Of a DNA stretch of 64,000 nucleotides, positions 26,801-32,557 are shown piece by piece (within the stretch, counting starts at the first letter, position 1; each line of letters opens with the position of its first letter). The DNA is taken from positions 27,478,721 to 27,542,720 of the forward strand of contig CM034539.1 of the NCBI GenBank assembly GCA_020002185.1, in the 5' to 3' direction. Source of the DNA: Paraescarpia echinospica (lineage: Eukaryota > Annelida > Polychaeta > Sabellida > Siboglinidae). The translations under genes were made by a program, and so were the position numbers. The notes under the pieces are model-generated. The model was not told where the DNA came from and did no database searches. It saw only the letters and a program-made list of their open reading frames with translations.

Positions 26801-29800
26801 GATGCGTGTACACCTACAGACAAACAAGCAGACAGACAGACAGAAAACCGTATTGTTTTTTATGATTTATGTCATAATTTATTAATCTAGCGGAGATTTG
26901 TGCTTACCCGCTGTGCGTATAGACAGCGCTGAAAACTGCGCCTCTGTTTGACGACGCCGTAAGGTACACAACGCTCTGAGACAATGAAATCAACATAAAA
27001 CACAACGGTTTTTTTACAAATAATTACAAGTTTTACTAATTATGTGTTTATGTTATATATACTAACAATTACAATAGTAAACTATCATTAACGCAAAGTA
27101 TAATATAAATGGGTCGTGCATACTTTTGGCAGGCACCATGTTTAAGTGGGTCGAAAGCAGGCGCAGGCGTGTGTGCATTTGGCATGCAGACACGTATATG
27201 TAATACGCAAAACGGAACCGGGACTTACTTTCAGACTGGAACTTACTTTTGACACGTGTATAAGCGGGCCGAAAATACGCGCTAACCTTTGGCATGTACA
27301 CGCGCATGCGTAATTTGCAAAACTGAACCGGAACTTATTATAAACAATATAAATATGTACATAACGCCAAATCCCGCAAAATCTAAAATGCTCCAAGATT
27401 ATCATTTAGGTACTAATTACTCTTTTTGCAATTTGATTTCGCAGGGCGCTATATGGAAAAACTGCGTTGCATCGACGGTTGGTATCGTTGGCATTGCGCC
27501 AAGTTTCATAATTTCCAACCAACCTTTCCACAATAATGAATCCACTGTTTCAACTGTGGTCTGTTCAAATAAGTTCAAAAGAAATATTTGTCACTGTAGT
27601 ATTGCTACCACTGCTTGCGGAATAGTATTTTTTACCATATTTAACCAGATTTAACCAGATTTAACAAGATTGCCGTCCATAGCTGTAAGCTCCAGACGGT
27701 ATGAGGACAAGGAAGCCTTTGGCTTATTGAGAATCCAACAATTTTCCACTTACGTATAACCCGCCCTCTCCAGATAGCTGTCAATTTTATTGTTGAACAT
27801 ATTCACACTGCTAGCATTAATACGATCATCAGATAATTTGTTAGTCATTTATTGTCCTCTGAGAGAATGAGTACTTTCTCATATCCAACCTACTCTGTTC
27901 CTTGTCTAATGCTGCATTGTGCTGTCTGATTATACTGTCTTCTTTCGGTTTGAAGACAATATTTCTATCAATATCCTCATAATCATTCAATATCTTAAAA
28001 ACGTAAATTTGGTCTCCTCTTAGTCTCCTAGTCTCTAGTGTTGTCAACCTACATTCTAATAGGCGTCTTTCATAATCAAGATCTTTCAGTTCAGGAATCA
28101 GCTTAGTTGCTCTTCGCTGCACTCTTTCTAGCTTATCTATATCCTTCTTACGACATGGCCGCCATGCTTGTATACACTATTCCAAATGTGGCCTAACTGT
28201 TGCTTTGTAGAGTGGTACAATTAGCTGTTTCTCCTTATATGTGATATTTCTCCTAATTAGCTGCCCTAGTATTTGGTTACCCTTTGAAGCAGCAATTCCG
28301 CATTGCTTCGAAACTTTCATGTCAGCACTAATTGTTACTCCTAATCTTTTCTTTTACAGTTTTACCTAATTTAGTATCACCCATTGTGTATTTTTGTTCA
28401 CATATCCGTGCCCTATTTTGATGCATTTATACTTCCCAAAATTGAATATCATTTGCTATTTTTCAAACCAATTTTGCTAAATCATCATGTAAAGTGTCTT
28501 TATCTGCATCTGTTCTGAACACTTTTGTATCATCTGCGAATTTCAGTACTTCGCTTAATACATCACCATCCAAATCATTTATACATATCAAGAATAATAT
28601 AGGTCCCAACACTGACCCCTCTAGCACTCCACTTAAAACTGGTTTCCAGTTTGAAATCTCCCCTTCTACTATTACTCTCTGTCTTCTGTATGTCAACCAT
28701 GTTTATAGCCAACTGATCACACCATCCCCTATGCCATAGGCTTTTAGTTTAAGTAACAATCTTTGATATGGCATTTATCAAATGCTTTCTGAAAATCTAA
28801 GTAGACAACATCCACTGTTGATCCATCATCTACCCACTTTGTAATTTCTTCTAAAAACGTAAGAGATTGGTTAGATAAGACCTGGCGTTTAGGAACCCAT
28901 GGTGAGATTCATTTATTAATTTGTGTTTTACAAGGAATTCCACCATGTGGTCTCTAATAAGCGTTTCTAATAATTTGCATAAAACTGGTGTTAAGCTCAC
29001 TCGTCTGTAATTCTCTGTCTTGCTCCTCGATCCATTTTTAAATAATGGTGTATTGTTTGCTTCTTTCCATTCTATTGGAATGATTCCCTCTTTAAGTGAC
29101 AAGTTAAAGAATATGGTAACTGGTGTACTGGTTTGGTCTACATTTTCCTTAAGCAGTTTTGGTGGTATCCCATCAACTCAAGGTGATTTGTTTTCTTTCA
29201 TCATCTTAATTTTCTTCGATATCATTTCAGGACTAACAAACAACTGCCGTAATTGCCTCATTAGCCACTCAAGAAAGATCCTGCTACGCATCATTTTGAA
29301 CCGGTTGAAAAAGCAATCAGAAGAACTACTAGCAGAAGCACAGACCGGATTCAGACCCGGAAGAAGTACCACAGAGCAAATCTGCAACTGCAGAATTCTT
29401 ATCGAAAAGCAACTGCAATACATGAAGAACCTGCTCCACAACTTTATAGACGTCAAGACGGCTTTCGACAGGGTGTGGCACGAAGGTTTGTGGCAAGTTC
29501 AGCATTGAAGAAGGCATCACTCAAGTCATCAGCGCACTGTATAATAACGCCAGCAGTGCGGTCCTTCTCAATAACCAAATAGGGGAGTACTTCAAGACCG
29601 CATTCGGAGTCCGTCAAGGTTGCTTTCTGTCGCCGGTTCTCTTCAACATCTACCTCTAGAACATCACGAGGGAAGCCCTCCACAACTTCAACACAATTAT
29701 CTCTGTGTGAGGCAGACCTGTCAGCAACCTGCGATTTGCATTTCTTGGAGGAAGCAACAACGAGCTCCAAGATCTCACCAACAGACTAGTGGATAGAGCA

Positions 29801-32402
29801 GGCGCTTACGGCGTGGAAGTAAGCAACGAAAAGAGCAAGGCGATGGTCAACTGCACTGAAAACATCACTGTTGACATCACGATGAACGGCCAGAAGCTGG
29901 AGGAAGTGGATGCGTTCAAATATCTCAGCTGCACATTCACCAAAGATGGACGGTCGGACAAAGAAATTCATATCCGAATAGCCCTTGAGACAGCCGCAAT
30001 GACCAAACTCAGTAAGATATGGAAAAGCATTAACATCAGCCTCCTAACTAAGATCAGATGTAAAGAGCCCATGTTGTCTCCATCCGACTCCCTTGCCAAG
30101 ACAATCATGCCAGAAACTCTGGAATGAAGCAGGCGGAGAGGCAGACAAAGGAAGACCTGGGTGGACAGCATACGGGAGTGGACCGACCTTGACGTTCAAA
30201 CGCTACTGAGACTTGCGTTAGACCGCCCCGGCTTGAGAGCATTCGCTGCGTCTACGTCCCTCATGTCTCCCATGCGACCTGACAGGTCTCGGGATGAACT
30301 GATCTGAACTGAACTGTATTGTATGATTTGAAAATGGTGGCCATCTTGAAATACAAGATGGAAAAAATAAAATAATGTTGTTTTGTCACAATCGAATTCC
30401 ATATCCATAATTATGCAGGTCTAGTCACAAAAACCAGCTTCCAGTGTGTTCTACAAGAAACATTTGGACATTGTGAGGGAAACCAATGTCATGTATGTTT
30501 AGGAGCCAACGCAGTTAAGTGTGTTAATAAAATAACCATTTGCAATTACAATCTATGATAACATGTAGGAAGCTTACTGGGACAACGTCGTTTAACACGC
30601 CGAATTGTAACTGCGTGGACAACGTCATTGTGACAGACTGGCGACCCCGACCGAGTATTCCCTGTTCGCCTTGTACGAACAGGGAACACTAGTCTAATTC
30701 ACGTCGCACTGTAAACCCACATACTTCATCCAACAATGTGTTAATGTTTTTATTATGTTTGATCAGCTGGTTATGAAACTATCAGTTATGTAAGTTGCTT
30801 TATGTATACTGAGATATGTTTATATCGATGGCAGCCCACAGATAACGATGAATTTATTCGGCATATTTCATAATTCGTTTTTCCGATATCCCTAGGAATC
30901 TCAGATCATCTGTTTCACAACGACTTTTTGTTCCGAAAACCAAGCTTAATATCGGCAAACGTGCTTTTTCTGTAGCTGCACCCACAATCTGGAATCAACC
31001 CCCTATCGCTTTAAAATCATCTGAGACTATAAATACCTTCCGTAAAAACTAACGTCTTATTTATTTAAAATTGCATTCCCACCCTAACCTTCGGCGGTCC
31101 CTTGCTCTAATGACGACTCTTGATTGTCCCTGTTAACGATTTTGCCCAATGATTTTTGTATGTTGCGCCTCTGAGCTCAGATTCCTGGGGATTTAGGCGC
31201 TATAGAAGTTTGTCAATGTTATTATTATTATTATTATTTAGGCCTATTTAATCATTATTGTAGATGCATGCATAGGCCAAAAAGTAAGCTGTTGTTTCCA
31301 TTAAATAATTTAATTGATGCAATGTGTACACTTGGTTAGTCACATCCTGTTACAGTACTATGAGACACTGCGCACATGTATTATTGTTAAACACAGCGAA
31401 AGCATTGTGAACCTTCGAAGAATTTAGAATGTCTTGCAGCGACACTTGCACCGACATTTGATCAATTCCACGAAGTAAATGAACAATTCATGTAGTGCAT
31501 AACTCAGACAAACAAATGTTTTAGCAAACATGTGGTTTTTGATTTGTGATAACATTGAATAACACACATGTACAAGAATGTTTCCATTGTTCTCTGGAAT
31601 GCATAAAAATACGACTTTTGATGTAAAATAAAAATTAACTTAATTTATATATAAACAGACATAACAGAGATTTTATAAATAAACACGGTAATTTTTAAAT
31701 AAATTGCCGTAATTTCGGACTTTCAGTTGGCTCGTAGATTGGATTTTGGAGATTGCCCAAATGTGAATATGCATGCCACGTTTCACGCTTGTATCACCAT
31801 GTGAACGAATGATCTCAAAATTAGCCCTAATCTGCTCCATTACCAGACTCAGGATTCAAGAGGTTACGATTGTAACACTGGCATCGGAGCGAAATTAATA
31901 AATTAATATTGAGGGGGCTAAACTACGAAGATCAAGAGACGGAGATGGAGATGGTTAGGGCACATTTGCAGTATGCCCACAGGCGCACTACCAAAGATAG
32001 CCCTACGTTGGGCAGCGGATGGAAGACGGAGACGAGGTCGCCCAAAAGAGACGTGGCCAAGAACAGTGAAGAAGGAAATGAAGGCCTGCCAGCTGACGTG
32101 GAGTACGATCGATGCACGGGCTGCCGACCGACAGCAGTGGCGCTCTCTTGTTAATGCCTTATGTGCCACCTATGGCACGAAGAGGACGAGTGAGTGAGTG
32201 AGTGAGTGAGTGAGGAGGAAGGAGGAGTGGAGTGAGAGTGGAGGAGGTGGAGGATGATGACGATGATGATGCCGATGATGATGATGATGAGCGATGATGA
32301 TGATGATGATGACGACGATGATGATGATGATGATGACGACGATGATGATGGATGATGCCGATGATGAGCGAGCCGTGATGATGATGATTTTATGATGATG
32401 CC

Positions 32403-32445
<43 letters not shown>

Positions 32446-32462
32446 CCGTGATGAGCCGCGCC

Positions 32463-32509
<47 letters not shown>

Positions 32510-32525
32510 GCTGACGATGATTATC

Positions 32526-32557
<32 letters not shown>

